64,000 nucleotides of DNA from RHKX01 sp041393495. Its GTDB lineage: Bacteria > Actinomycetota > Thermoleophilia > Solirubrobacterales > 70-9. Below, one piece after another: positions 50,812 through 58,211 of the stretch. The notes beneath the pieces are model-generated. The model did not search any database. It worked only from the letters and a program-made list of their open reading frames with translations, and was not told where the DNA came from. The stretch is from assembly GCA_041393495.1 (NCBI GenBank), contig JAWKKA010000012.1:53808-117807 (forward strand), written 5' to 3'. The translations under genes were made by a program, and so were the position numbers. The stretch's first letter is position 1; each line of letters begins with the position of its first letter.

Positions 50812-52119
50812 ATGCCGATCCCGGTGACAACCAGCGACCGCCCGGCCCCGCCGCGGCCAGCCCGATCGGGGGGGCGGCGGTGCACGGCCCGCCCGAAGGT
50901 CCCGGGGATGCTGCGCCCGAGCGACGTGATCGGCGCGTTCTTCATCGCCGGGATCGCGATGCTCGTCGCCGGGGGCGTCGCCGCGCTCGTCGATGCGATC
51001 GATCCCTGGCCCTGGGGACGCTGGCTGGCGCTGCACCTGATCTTCGTCGGCGGGATCTCGCAGCTCGTCCTCGGGGCGAGCCAGTTCTTCGCCGGGGCGT
51101 TCCTGGCGACCGACCCGCCCGGCCGGGCGTGGATCCGCGCCCAGCTCGGGCTCTGGAACGTCGGCGCGGTGCTCCTCGCCATCGCCGTACCGGTCCGCTC
51201 GGACGCGCTCGTCGGCCTCGCCGTCGCCGCCCTGATCGCCGCCCTGGGTTGCTACGGGGCCGCGCTCGTCCTCATGCAGCGCGGCTCGCTGCAGACGGCG
51301 CCGTGGGCGGTCCGCTGGTACGCCGCCGCCGCACTTGCCCTCACGGTCGGGATCGCCGCCGGCGCCATGCTCGCCACCGGCAGCGTCTGGTCGCACGGCA
51401 ACCTGCTCGCCGCGCACATGTCGCTCAACGTCGGCGGCTGGTTCGGCACGGCGATCGTGGGCACCCTCCACACGTTCTACCCGTCGCTGACCCGCAGCCG
51501 CCTGGCCAGGCCCGACCTGCAGGCAGCCACCTTCGCGGCCTGGGTCGCCGGCATCGCCGCCCTGACCGTCGGCTACGGATGGCTGATCGACCCGCTCGCC
51601 ACCGCCGGCTGGATCGCGCTCGCGCTCGCGGCGGCCCTGCTCACCGTCAACGTCGCGCTCTCGCTGCGCGCGGCGCCGCGGCCACTGACGCTCCCGGCGC
51701 GGCTGCTGGCGCTCGCGCAGGCCTTCCTGCTGGCGGGGCTGATCGTCGCCTGCGCCGGCGCGGTCGGATCCGGCCCCGCCGATGCCCTGACCGGGACGCT
51801 GCGCTCGGCCGTGGGCACGCTGCTCGTCGCCGGCTGGGTCGGCGTCACCGTCGTCGGGTCCCTGCTGCACCTCCTCGCCGTGCTGGTCCGGGTGCGCCAC
51901 CCGGCGACGCCGATGCCATCCCCGCGACCGACGCTCGACCAAGCCACGATCGCGGTCGTCGCCGTCGGGGTCCTCGGCGTCGCCACGGCGCAGCTCGCCG
52001 AGGCCCCGGGGCTCAGGGCGGCCGGCTCGATCGTCCTCGCGGCCGGCTACGCGCTGCTCATCTCCCGCGTCGCCCCGCTGGCCGGTCGCGTGATGACCGC
52101 TGCGCGCCCGAGCATCTAG
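50812..52119 (+). CDS. Polytopic membrane protein, haem-copper/NnrS-like character possible
   Basis: A 435-residue protein with about 12 hydrophobic helices after a Pro/Arg-rich N-terminal tail; ATG 50908 would remove the tail. Conserved-looking His residues sit in or near helices: LALHLIFVGGISQLVLGASQ, LLAAHMSLNVGGWFGTAIVGTLHTFYPSL and GSLLHLLAVLVRVRHP. This could bind haem or metal, as in NnrS or NorB-like proteins, but no diagnostic motif is present and I cannot name it. It follows the nitrate operon and carries a promoter element shared with the Cys-rich regulator, which suggests a nitrogen-oxide function. Confidence 0.6.
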   Translation: MPIPVTTSDRPAPPRPARSGGRRCTARPKVPGMLRPSDVIGAFFIAGIAMLVAGGVAALVDAIDPWPWGRWLALHLIFVGGISQLVLGASQFFAGAFLATDPPGRAWIRAQLGLWNVGAVLLAIAVPVRSDALVGLAVAALIAALGCYGAALVLMQRGSLQTAPWAVRWYAAAALALTVGIAAGAMLATGSVWSHGNLLAAHMSLNVGGWFGTAIVGTLHTFYPSLTRSRLARPDLQAATFAAWVAGIAALTVGYGWLIDPLATAGWIALALAAALLTVNVALSLRAAPRPLTLPARLLALAQAFLLAGLIVACAGAVGSGPADALTGTLRSAVGTLLVAGWVGVTVVGSLLHLLAVLVRVRHPATPMPSPRPTLDQATIAVVAVGVLGVATAQLAEAPGLRAAGSIVLAAGYALLISRVAPLAGRVMTAARPSI

Positions 52120-52164
52120 GCGCGGGTTCCGCGCGCGCAGGCCGCAACGGCCACCGCCGGGCGC

Positions 52165-53052
52165 TCAGCGCGCCGCCGCGGCCCTGGCCGCCGTGATGAA
52201 GGCCGCGATCAGCGGCGAGCGATCGCCGCGGCGGGTGGCGATGAAGAGGGTCGAGCGATGGCGCGGGCGGATCGCCACGAACTCGATCCCGGTCCGGCTG
52301 AGCTGGCGGACCGATGCGGGCAGCACGGCGACCCCGAGCCCGGCGGCGACGAGCCCGAGGACCGCCTGGATGCTGCTCGCCTCCTGGGCGATGTCGGCTG
52401 CCCCGCCGGCCTCCTGGCTGATCGCCAGCACCTGGTCGTAGAGGCCCGGCACCACCTCCCGGGAGAGCATCACCAGGGGCTCGCCGATGACCGCCTTGGT
52501 GGCCACCGACCCGCGGCCGGCGAACGGGTGGCCGCTCGGCACCGCCGCCGCCAGGTCGTCGTCGAGGAGCCTCTCGAGCACGAGGTCGTCCGCCTCGATC
52601 GGCGGTCGCAGAAAGCCGATGTCGAGGCGGCCGGACTGCAGCCCCTCGATCTGTGGAGCGACGCCGAGCTCGCGCAGGGTCAGATGGACGTCCGGCCGGT
52701 CCGCCCGGAATCGCCGCACCGCCTGCGGCACGATCGTCCCGGCGGCGGCCTCGAGAAAGCCGACCGTCAGGTGACCGATCTCGCCCGCAGCCGCGCGCTG
52801 GGCCGCCCGGACCCCGAGCTCGACGTCATCGACCGCGCGCTGGGCGAACCCGCGCAGCGCCAGCCCGGCCGGCGTCAGCCGGACCTCGCGGCGGCTGCGC
52901 TCGAACAGCCGTGTCCCGACCGCGGCCTCGAGCCGCCGGATCTGCTGGCTGACCGCGGGCTGGGCGACCCGCACGCGCTCGGCCGCCCGCCCGAAGTGGA
53001 GCTCGTCGGCGACGGCGAGGAAGTAGCGCAGGTGGCGGAGCTCGACATCCAT
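52165..53052 (-). CDS. LysR-family transcriptional regulator
   Basis: A 295-residue LTTR. The HTH region ELRHLRYFLAVADELHFGRA with RVAQPAVSQQIRRLE occupies residues 4-60, and a periplasmic-binding-protein-like effector domain follows. LysR proteins commonly control the divergent gene, here the sensor kinase gene 70 bases away. The effector is unknown. It converges with the membrane protein gene (45 bases between stops). Confidence 0.88.
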   Translation of the reverse strand: MDVELRHLRYFLAVADELHFGRAAERVRVAQPAVSQQIRRLEAAVGTRLFERSRREVRLTPAGLALRGFAQRAVDDVELGVRAAQRAAAGEIGHLTVGFLEAAAGTIVPQAVRRFRADRPDVHLTLRELGVAPQIEGLQSGRLDIGFLRPPIEADDLVLERLLDDDLAAAVPSGHPFAGRGSVATKAVIGEPLVMLSREVVPGLYDQVLAISQEAGGAADIAQEASSIQAVLGLVAAGLGVAVLPASVRQLSRTGIEFVAIRPRHRSTLFIATRRGDRSPLIAAFITAARAAAAR

Positions 53053-53080
53053 AAGCAGCGCTTTTCACAGGGTACCTCAT

Positions 53081-53116
53081 CATATATTGGACTTCTGAGC
53101 ATCGCGAGACTACGGT
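53081..53116 (+). promoter_or_regulatory. Promoter of the sensor kinase gene with shared CATATATTGGAC box
   Basis: CATATATTGGAC (53081-53092) contains a -35-like TTGGAC. An 18-base spacer and TACGGT (53111-53116) follow, 6 bases before ATG 53123, so the message is probably leaderless. The same 12 bases recur at 58173-58184 before the oxidase gene with the same 18-base spacing to TAGCCT. Confidence 0.55.
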
Positions 53117-53122
53117 CCGGCC

Positions 53123-53791
53123 ATGTCATCGGTGCTGGAGTCGGCGCCGCCTGCGGCGGGCCACGTTTCGCGTGCCGCGCTGGCGGCTCAGGAAGCGGAG
53201 CGCAAGCGCGTCGCCCGCGAGCTTCACGACGAGGTCGTCCAGGGCCTCGTCGCGATCAAGCTGCTCGCCGAGCAGGCAGGCGCGAACCCCCCTGCGGATC
53301 CGTCCGCTCGGTTCGCGGAGATCGCCGAGCGGATCGACTTCTACCTCGACGAGCTGCGACGGATCGCCCACGAGCTGCGGCCCGAGCTGCTCGACGACCT
53401 CGGGCTCCGCGACGCGCTCATCGCCCTCGCCGGGAGCATCGGTCGCGAGCGCGGCCTCGTCGTCGACCGGCGCTTCCCCACCGAGCTCGGGCCGCTGACC
53501 GACGAGCAGGAGCTGGTCGTCTACCGGGTCGCCCAGGAGGCGCTCGGCAACGCCGCCCGCCACGCCGGCGCCACCCGGGCGGCACTGGCGATCGAGCAGC
53601 GCGACGGCTGCCTGATCGTCACGGTCGACGACGACGGCTGCGGGATCGACCCCGCCGTCCCCGCCGGCGACGGAATCGCGGGGATGCACGAGCGGGCGGC
53701 CCTCATCGGCGCGCGGATCGAGATCGAGTCGGGTCCCGGCGCCGGGACCCGGGTGCGGATGCTCCTGCCCCTCACGGGTGCGAGGAGCTGA
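53123..53791 (+). CDS. NarX/DegS-type histidine kinase without sensor domain
   Basis: A 222-residue soluble kinase. The HisKA_3 dimerisation helix has ERKRVARELHDEVVQGLVAI (phospho-His in ELHDE). The HATPase_c domain has the N box RVAQEALGNAARHAGA, G1 DDDGCGID and G2 GIAGMHERA with GPGAGTRV. Only about 25 residues precede the dimerisation helix, so there is no transmembrane, PAS or GAF input. It must read its signal directly or through a partner. The response regulator gene starts one base after its stop. The pair probably responds to nitrate, nitrite or NO given the neighbourhood. Confidence 0.86.
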   Translation: MSSVLESAPPAAGHVSRAALAAQEAERKRVARELHDEVVQGLVAIKLLAEQAGANPPADPSARFAEIAERIDFYLDELRRIAHELRPELLDDLGLRDALIALAGSIGRERGLVVDRRFPTELGPLTDEQELVVYRVAQEALGNAARHAGATRAALAIEQRDGCLIVTVDDDGCGIDPAVPAGDGIAGMHERAALIGARIEIESGPGAGTRVRMLLPLTGARS

Positions 53792-53792
53792 G

Positions 53793-54437
53793 ATGGCGGT
53801 ACCGCTGAAGGCGGGGATCCTGCTCGCTGACGATCACGAGATGGTCCGCGACGGCCTCGCGCTGGTCCTCGACTCGGCCCCCGACCTCGAGGTCGCCGGG
53901 GTCGCCAGCGACGGCGTCGAGGCGCTCCGCGCGGTGCTCGACGGCGAGTTCGACCTCGCCGTGCTCGACGTATCGATGCCGAAGATGACCGGCATCAACG
54001 TCGCTCGCGAGCTCGCCCGCCAGCGACCCGACGTCCGGGTCGTGATCCTCTCCATGCACGACAACGAGCAGTACCTGTTCGCGGCGCTCGAGGCCGGCGC
54101 CGCCGGCTACGTGCTCAAGTCGGCGGCCAACCGGGATCTGATCGAGGCGTGCCGCCGGGCGCTCCGCGGCGGTCCGTTCGCCTACCCGCGCGACGGCCGG
54201 GCGGCGCTCGAGCTCGATGTCGAAGCTGCACATGGCGGCGACCCGCTGACGCCGCGCGAGACCGACGTCGTCAAGCTGATCGCGGAGGGGTTCACGAGCG
54301 AGGAGATCGGCGCGATGCTGATCATCAGCAGCCGCACCGTCGACCGCCACCGGGCCAACATCCTCGAGAAGCTCGGGATGCGGAACCGCGTCGAGCTGAC
54401 CCGCTACGCGATCCGGCGCGGGCTCGTCGAGGCCTGA
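53793..54437 (+). CDS. NarL/FixJ-family response regulator
   Basis: A 214-residue regulator. The receiver has the acidic pair ADDHE, phospho-acceptor Asp in LAVLDVSMPKMTG, and the K of GYVLKSA. The C-terminal LuxR-type HTH is LTPRETDVVKLIAEGFTSEE with ISSRTVDRHRANILEKLGMR. ATG 53793 has GAGGAG 5 bases upstream. It is the partner of the preceding kinase. Candidate targets are the nar operon and neighbouring promoters. Confidence 0.9.
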   Translation: MAVPLKAGILLADDHEMVRDGLALVLDSAPDLEVAGVASDGVEALRAVLDGEFDLAVLDVSMPKMTGINVARELARQRPDVRVVILSMHDNEQYLFAALEAGAAGYVLKSAANRDLIEACRRALRGGPFAYPRDGRAALELDVEAAHGGDPLTPRETDVVKLIAEGFTSEEIGAMLIISSRTVDRHRANILEKLGMRNRVELTRYAIRRGLVEA

Positions 54438-54445
54438 GCTCCGGC

Positions 54446-54985
54446 TCAGGCCGCGATCGGCTCGGGTCCCGAGGCCGCCACGGCGACGATCTCGATCTCC
54501 TGCTCGGCGCCGCTCGGGAGCGCGGCGACGACGCGCTCGCCGGCGGCGCGGCCGAGGATCGCCCGGCCGATCGGCGAGGAGGCCGAGACGGCGTCGCCGC
54601 CGGCCTCAAAGGCGCCGACGAGCCGCCGCTCCACCGTCCGCCCGTCCGTCCGGATCGTCACCGTCGAGCCGACCATCGCCACGTCGCCGGCCGCATCCGC
54701 GTCGTCGACGACCCGGGCCGCCGCGAGGACGGCCGCGAGCGAGCGCATCCGGGCGCTCGCGACCGCCTCCTCCTCGAGGATCTGCAGGTAGTCATCGTTG
54801 CCGGTCGCATCGCCGAACTCGCGGGCAAGGCGGAGCCGCCGCGGCAGCTCGACCTCGATCTCCTCGCGGAGCGCCGCCAGGCGCGCGCGCAACTCCTGCT
54901 CCCCCGCACGGGTCAGCAGGACCGCGGTCGCGGGGACCGGGTTCGCGGTTTCGGGTACGTCGATCGTCTCTCGCTTCGCGGACAT
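54446..54985 (-). CDS. GreA/GreB-family transcription elongation factor-like protein
   Basis: A 179-residue protein. The N-terminal coiled coil has LREEIEVELPRRLRLAREFG followed by the acidic tip DATGNDDYLQILEEE and MRSLAAVLAAARVVDD. The C-terminal FKBP-like domain is VGSTVTIRTDGRTVERRLVG to SPIGRAILGRAAGERVV. This is the layout of Gre factors, which rescue backtracked RNA polymerase. The tip residues are variant, so it may be an RNA polymerase-binding paralogue rather than the main GreA. It converges with the response regulator (8 bases between stops). Confidence 0.78.
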   Translation of the reverse strand: MSAKRETIDVPETANPVPATAVLLTRAGEQELRARLAALREEIEVELPRRLRLAREFGDATGNDDYLQILEEEAVASARMRSLAAVLAAARVVDDADAAGDVAMVGSTVTIRTDGRTVERRLVGAFEAGGDAVSASSPIGRAILGRAAGERVVAALPSGAEQEIEIVAVAASGPEPIAA

Positions 54986-55104
54986 GGCGTCAGGATCGCC
55001 CGCCCGATCCCCGGCGGGTATGGGTGACAGCGCCCATTTCGGGCTACGGGACTGCATAGAACGACCCATTGCGAGGACGGCGCCGTCGCGTCAGCCTTGC
55101 CGGC

Positions 55105-55515
55105 ATGGGAATCAACGAGACGAGACGCCGCATCGAGCGCCGACGGACGCTCGGGCCGGCCCGGCCGCGCGGCGCGGGACGCCCGCAGGCGAACCTCCAC
55201 GCCCGCTGGCTCGACGTCGCCGAGGCCGCGCAGGAGCTCGAGCACGTCGCCGCCATGGCGGACGCCGGGGAGGGGATCGGGGCCGCGCTCGGCTGCGCGA
55301 CCTCGACCTTCGAGTCGCTCGCCAACTCGATGCTGATGATGCGGGGGCTGATCCTCCGCGCGGCCGGAGAAGACGAGGCGACGCCCGAGGCGGAGCGCCT
55401 CGGTCGGCTCCTCTACGCGATCGATCAGAACCTCCGCTTCGCCGCCCACGCCGCCGACCTCGGCTGCCGCAGCGCCGCCGAGGACCCCGCGCCCGCGAAG
55501 TCGCTGGCCGGTTGA
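55105..55515 (+). CDS. Small helical protein of unknown function
   Basis: A 136-residue protein, Arg-rich at the N terminus and then mostly helical (LDVAEAAQELEHVAAMADAG, FESLANSMLMMRGLILRAAG). Two Cys residues occur, but no metal motif. I do not recognise a family. ATG 55105 begins MGINETRRRIERR; an earlier in-frame ATG at 55069 overlaps the Gre promoter region and is less likely. It lies between the divergent Gre gene and the cupin gene. Confidence 0.5.
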   Translation: MGINETRRRIERRRTLGPARPRGAGRPQANLHARWLDVAEAAQELEHVAAMADAGEGIGAALGCATSTFESLANSMLMMRGLILRAAGEDEATPEAERLGRLLYAIDQNLRFAAHAADLGCRSAAEDPAPAKSLAG

Positions 55516-55541
55516 GGAGCGCGACGGCGACGCTCAGAGGC

Positions 55542-55547
55542 TAGGGT
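55542..55547 (+). promoter_or_regulatory. -10 box giving a leaderless cupin message
   Basis: TAGGGT ends 6 bases before ATG 55554, the same spacing as TAGGCT before the cyclase gene. No ribosome binding site separates it from the start. The -35 region is not convincing. Confidence 0.4.
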
Positions 55548-55553
55548 CTCTGT

Positions 55554-55940
55554 ATGGAGGTCTGGCCGCTGAACGAGCTCGACGCCAGCTCCGGCAGGCC
55601 CGAGATCCTCGCCTCGACCGACGACGCACGGGCGATCCTGATCGCTCTCGCCGCCGGCGAGAGCCTCGACGACCACGTCGTCCACGAGACCGCCTGGCTG
55701 GTCGTCGTCGCCGGTGCGATCGAGGTGACCTCGCTCGTCTCCGGTGATCGCCACAGCGGCGCCGTCGGCACGTTCGTCCGCTTCGACCCCGGCGAGCGTC
55801 ACCGCGTCGACGCCGGCGTCGACGCCCGCTTCCTGCTCGTCCTCACCCCCTGGCCCGGTCCCGGCCATCCCGGGGCGCTCAGCCTCGAGGAGAAGGCGCA
55901 GGTCAGGGAACGGGCCGCGGAGCGGGCGCGCGAGACGTAG
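55554..55940 (+). CDS. Cupin-fold protein
   Basis: A 128-residue single-domain cupin. The first motif region is DDHVVHETAWLVVVAGAIEV and the second is FVRFDPGERHRVDAGVDARF. His residues at the metal positions are partly kept (DDHVVHE, ERHRV). Such proteins bind small ligands or metals, or protect against quinones or radicals. The last 38 bases overlap the hemQ 3' end on the other strand. Confidence 0.75.
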   Translation: MEVWPLNELDASSGRPEILASTDDARAILIALAAGESLDDHVVHETAWLVVVAGAIEVTSLVSGDRHSGAVGTFVRFDPGERHRVDAGVDARFLLVLTPWPGPGHPGALSLEEKAQVRERAAERARET

Positions 55941-56637
55941 CGACCGAGTCGACGAGGGCTGCGATCTCGACCAGGGGCCGGCGGCGACCGGTCAGGAACG
56001 GGAGCTCGTGGCGCGTGTAGCGGCGGGCGCCGGCGGCGCGCAGGCGCCGCATCAGGTCGGTGATCGGGATCAGCTCGTCGGCCTCGAAGGCGAGCAGCCA
56101 CTCGTAGTCGCCGAGCCCGAAGGCGCTGACCGTGTTCGCCTGGATCGCCGGGAACTCGCGGCCCATCCGGCCGTGCTCGGCAAGCAGGGTCGAGCGCTCC
56201 TCGGCCGGGAGCAGGTACCAGTCGTGGGTGCGGACGTACGGATAGACGCAGACGAACTCGAGCGGCCCGAGCCCCTCGACGAACGCGGGCCGGTGGGCGG
56301 CGTTGAACTCGGCCGGGCGGACGACCCCGATCGCGCTCCACCAGAGCTCCAGCATCGCACCGAGCCGCGATCGCTGAAACGCCGCCAGCGCGTCCTGAAG
56401 CGGGACCGGGTCGTCGGCGATCAGCCAGAGCAGCAGATCGGCCTCGGCCCGGAACCCGGTCAGGTCGTAGGCGCCGCGCAGCGTCACCGGTTCGAGACAG
56501 CGCTCGGCCTCGGCCGCGAGATCCTCGGCCGCCAGCGGGTCGGCATCGGCGCCGGGCCCGACCGCGCGGAAGGCCGTGTAGGCGACGTAGGCGGCGCGCT
56601 CGGCGGCGCCGGGCGCGTCGCCGTTGCCTACAGCCAC
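55903..56637 (-). CDS. hemQ: Coproheme decarboxylase (HemQ), chlorite dismutase family
   Basis: A 244-residue chlorite-dismutase-family protein. YPYVRTHDWYLLPAEERS contains the catalytic Tyr region of HemQ. EHGRMGREF holds the proximal His, and TVSAFGLGDYEWLLAFEADE and ARRYTRHELPFLTGRR follow the HemQ pattern. It lacks the Arg setting of true chlorite dismutases as far as I can see. It completes haem b synthesis by the coproporphyrin route used by actinobacteria. GTG 56637 overlaps the upstream membrane protein gene by 10 bases. Haem supply fits the cytochrome genes nearby. Confidence 0.85.
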   Translation of the reverse strand: MAVGNGDAPGAAERAAYVAYTAFRAVGPGADADPLAAEDLAAEAERCLEPVTLRGAYDLTGFRAEADLLLWLIADDPVPLQDALAAFQRSRLGAMLELWWSAIGVVRPAEFNAAHRPAFVEGLGPLEFVCVYPYVRTHDWYLLPAEERSTLLAEHGRMGREFPAIQANTVSAFGLGDYEWLLAFEADELIPITDLMRRLRAAGARRYTRHELPFLTGRRRPLVEIAALVDSVATSRAPAPRPVP

Positions 56638-57167
56638 GGCCGGCTCCAGGCGAGACCGATCCCGACGAAGGTGCTCAGTGCCATGAAGGCGATGATCGCA
56701 TCGTGGGCGAGCCGGTGTCGGGCGGCGGCGTCAGCGGGGGTCCGGCGCGCGATCGAGACGAGGGCGGCGAGCAGCGCGGCGCTACCGGCGACGACCGCCA
56801 GGCGGGCGTCGAGGAGCACGCCGGCCGGCACCATCACGACGGCGGCCAGCCACGCCGCCGCCTCGAGCCGGCCGCGGCGGTCCGCGTCGACTCCGAGGCG
56901 ATCGAGGCCGGCCGCCAGCAGGTAGGGCGCAAGCGCGCCGACCAGCACCAGGTAGGCGATCAGCCAGCTGCCGTGCTCGAAGGGCGCGACGAACCGCAGC
57001 GCGGTCGCTGCGCCGGCCGCGGCCGCGCCGATCAGCGCAACGGCGATCAGCGGCTGGCCGCGGCCGCGCTTCCCCCGTCTGCGAAGCTCGGCGGCGGCTG
57101 CGCTCGTGCCGCTCAGCCCGCGCCGCCGTTGTAGTAGGCGGCGTTGATGGCGACGAAGCGCTCCCAT
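56628..57167 (-). CDS. Small membrane protein of unknown function
   Basis: A protein of up to 179 residues with an Arg-rich N terminus and four to five hydrophobic helices. His residues occur near helix ends (VAPFEHGSWLIAYLVLVG; HRLAHDAIIAFMALSTFVG). The start is uncertain. ATG 57167 overlaps the ferredoxin gene by 55 bases, whereas CTG 57116 would overlap its stop by exactly 4 bases (CTGA). No family recognised. It sits between ferredoxin and hemQ in one tight operon and could be a cytochrome or quinone-interacting accessory protein. Confidence 0.55.
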   Translation of the reverse strand: MGALRRHQRRLLQRRRGLSGTSAAAAELRRRGKRGRGQPLIAVALIGAAAAGAATALRFVAPFEHGSWLIAYLVLVGALAPYLLAAGLDRLGVDADRRGRLEAAAWLAAVVMVPAGVLLDARLAVVAGSAALLAALVSIARRTPADAAARHRLAHDAIIAFMALSTFVGIGLAWSRPWL

Positions 57168-57382
57168 TCGGGCGGGACCTGGTCACGCGCGTAGATCGCG
57201 TCGACCGGGCAGGCCTCGACGCAGGCGTCGCAGTCGATGCACTCGTCGGGGTCGATGTAGAGCTGCTCGTGGGCCTCGTAGTCGGGCTCGTCCGGGGTCG
57301 GGTGGATGCAGTCGACCGGGCAGACCTCGACGCACGAGTTGTCCTTCTCCCCGATACAGGGCTCGGTGATCACGTAGGCCAT
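57113..57382 (-). CDS. fdxA: Seven-iron ferredoxin ([3Fe-4S][4Fe-4S])
   Basis: An 89-residue ferredoxin. CIGEKDNSCVEVCPVDCI gives the first cluster (Cys-x7-Cys-x3-CysPro) and CIDCDACVEACPVDAI gives the second (Cys-x2-Cys-x2-Cys-x3-CysPro), the usual FdxA pattern of actinobacteria. ATG 57382 is chosen because AGGAGG lies 5 bases upstream. It is the first gene of the ferredoxin-membrane protein-hemQ unit. Its promoter region holds two dyads shared with the divergent Cys-rich regulator gene. Confidence 0.9.
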   Translation of the reverse strand: MAYVITEPCIGEKDNSCVEVCPVDCIHPTPDEPDYEAHEQLYIDPDECIDCDACVEACPVDAIYARDQVPPEWERFVAINAAYYNGGAG

Positions 57383-57399
57383 CGACACCTCCTGCTGGT

Positions 57400-57422
57400 T
57401 TTACACAAAGAGCGTATGCAAA
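57400..57422. promoter_or_regulatory. Operator-like dyad 1 upstream of the ferredoxin
   Basis: TTTACACA (57400-57407), 7 bases and TATGCAAA (57415-57422). It matches dyad 2 at 14 of 16 arm positions with the same spacer length. It lies 17 bases before the ferredoxin start. Confidence 0.65.
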
Positions 57423-57444
57423 ACCCTACCAGCACGGGACTTGC

Positions 57445-57467
57445 TTTGCACAGCCGCGATGTGCAAA
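57445..57467. promoter_or_regulatory. Operator-like dyad 2 upstream of the Cys-rich regulator
   Basis: TTTGCACA (57445-57452), GCCGCGA and TGTGCAAA (57460-57467) form a perfect 8-bp dyad that ends 10 bases before the regulator ATG. This position suits autorepression. The AT-rich arms stand out in this GC-rich DNA. Confidence 0.7.
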
Positions 57468-57477
57468 ACTGACGGGC

Positions 57478-58143
57478 ATGGAGGCGTCCGACGAGCAGAG
57501 ACTGCTCGCCCAGCCGACCCGTGCGAGGTTGTTCGCGGCGCTTCGGGACCTGCGTCGGGCGGCGAGCACCGAGGAGCTCGCGGCCGCGCTCGGAATGCAT
57601 GCGAACGGCGTCCGCCGCCACCTCGAGCGCATGCACCGGGGCGGCCTCGTCGAGCGCAGCCGGACAAGGCACGGCCGCGGGCGCCCACGCGACGAGTGGT
57701 CGATCGCGTCCGGCGCCGAGCCCGACGGCGAGGCGCCGCGGGGATACGCCGACGTCGCCCGTTGGCTCGCCCGGGCGATCCCCGCCGGCCCCGAAGGCCT
57801 GCGCCGGATCGAGCGGACCGGCCGCGAGGTCGGCCGCGATCTCGTTGACGGGCCGAGCGACGAGGTGCCCGAGGCATTCCGGCAGGCGTTCGCGGCGCTC
57901 GGCTTTCAGCCCGAGGTCGCGGTCGGGCCCGACGGGGTGATGACCGCGTCGCTGTGCAACTGCCCGTACCGCGACTCGGCCCGCGAGAACCCGGACGTGA
58001 TCTGCACGCTCCACCGCGGCGTCACCATCGGCGTCCTCGACAAGCTCGACTCCGGCGCCCGCCTGGTCCGCTTCGAGCCCCACGACCCCGATCGGGCCGG
58101 CTGCGCGGTCGCGGTCGCCCTCGGCGGCGCTGCCGGCGACTGA
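57478..58143 (+). CDS. HTH regulator with Cys-rich C terminus, probable Fe-S sensor
   Basis: A 221-residue regulator. The N-terminal winged HTH of ArsR/SufR type has LLAQPTRARLFAALRDLRRA and LAAALGMHANGVRRHLERMH. The C-terminal domain carries LCNCPYRDSARENPDVICTL with Cys160, Cys162, Cys176 and His179, then Cys209. SufR-type regulators bind a labile Fe-S cluster through Cys/His in the same domain, so sensing of NO, O2 or iron-sulfur status is likely. It is divergent from the ferredoxin gene with two dyads between them. Control of the nitrogen-oxide and oxidase genes nearby is inferred. Confidence 0.75.
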   Translation: MEASDEQRLLAQPTRARLFAALRDLRRAASTEELAAALGMHANGVRRHLERMHRGGLVERSRTRHGRGRPRDEWSIASGAEPDGEAPRGYADVARWLARAIPAGPEGLRRIERTGREVGRDLVDGPSDEVPEAFRQAFAALGFQPEVAVGPDGVMTASLCNCPYRDSARENPDVICTLHRGVTIGVLDKLDSGARLVRFEPHDPDRAGCAVAVALGGAAGD

Positions 58144-58172
58144 TAAGCGATCGCGATCAGTCGTGAGCCAAA

Positions 58173-58208
58173 CATATATTGGACACATCGCGTGTGACTA
58201 ACTAGCCT
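58173..58208 (+). promoter_or_regulatory. Promoter/operator of the oxidase subunit I gene
   Basis: CATATATTGGAC (58173-58184), an 18-base spacer and TAGCCT (58203-58208). The 12-mer is identical to the one at 53081. An imperfect dyad, TTGGACAC-N7-GTGACTAA (58179-58201), overlaps the -35 and spacer, a place where a repressor would block polymerase. The -10 is only 3 bases from ATG 58212, which may mean that ATG 58236 is the real start. Confidence 0.5.
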
Positions 58209-58211
58209 CGG

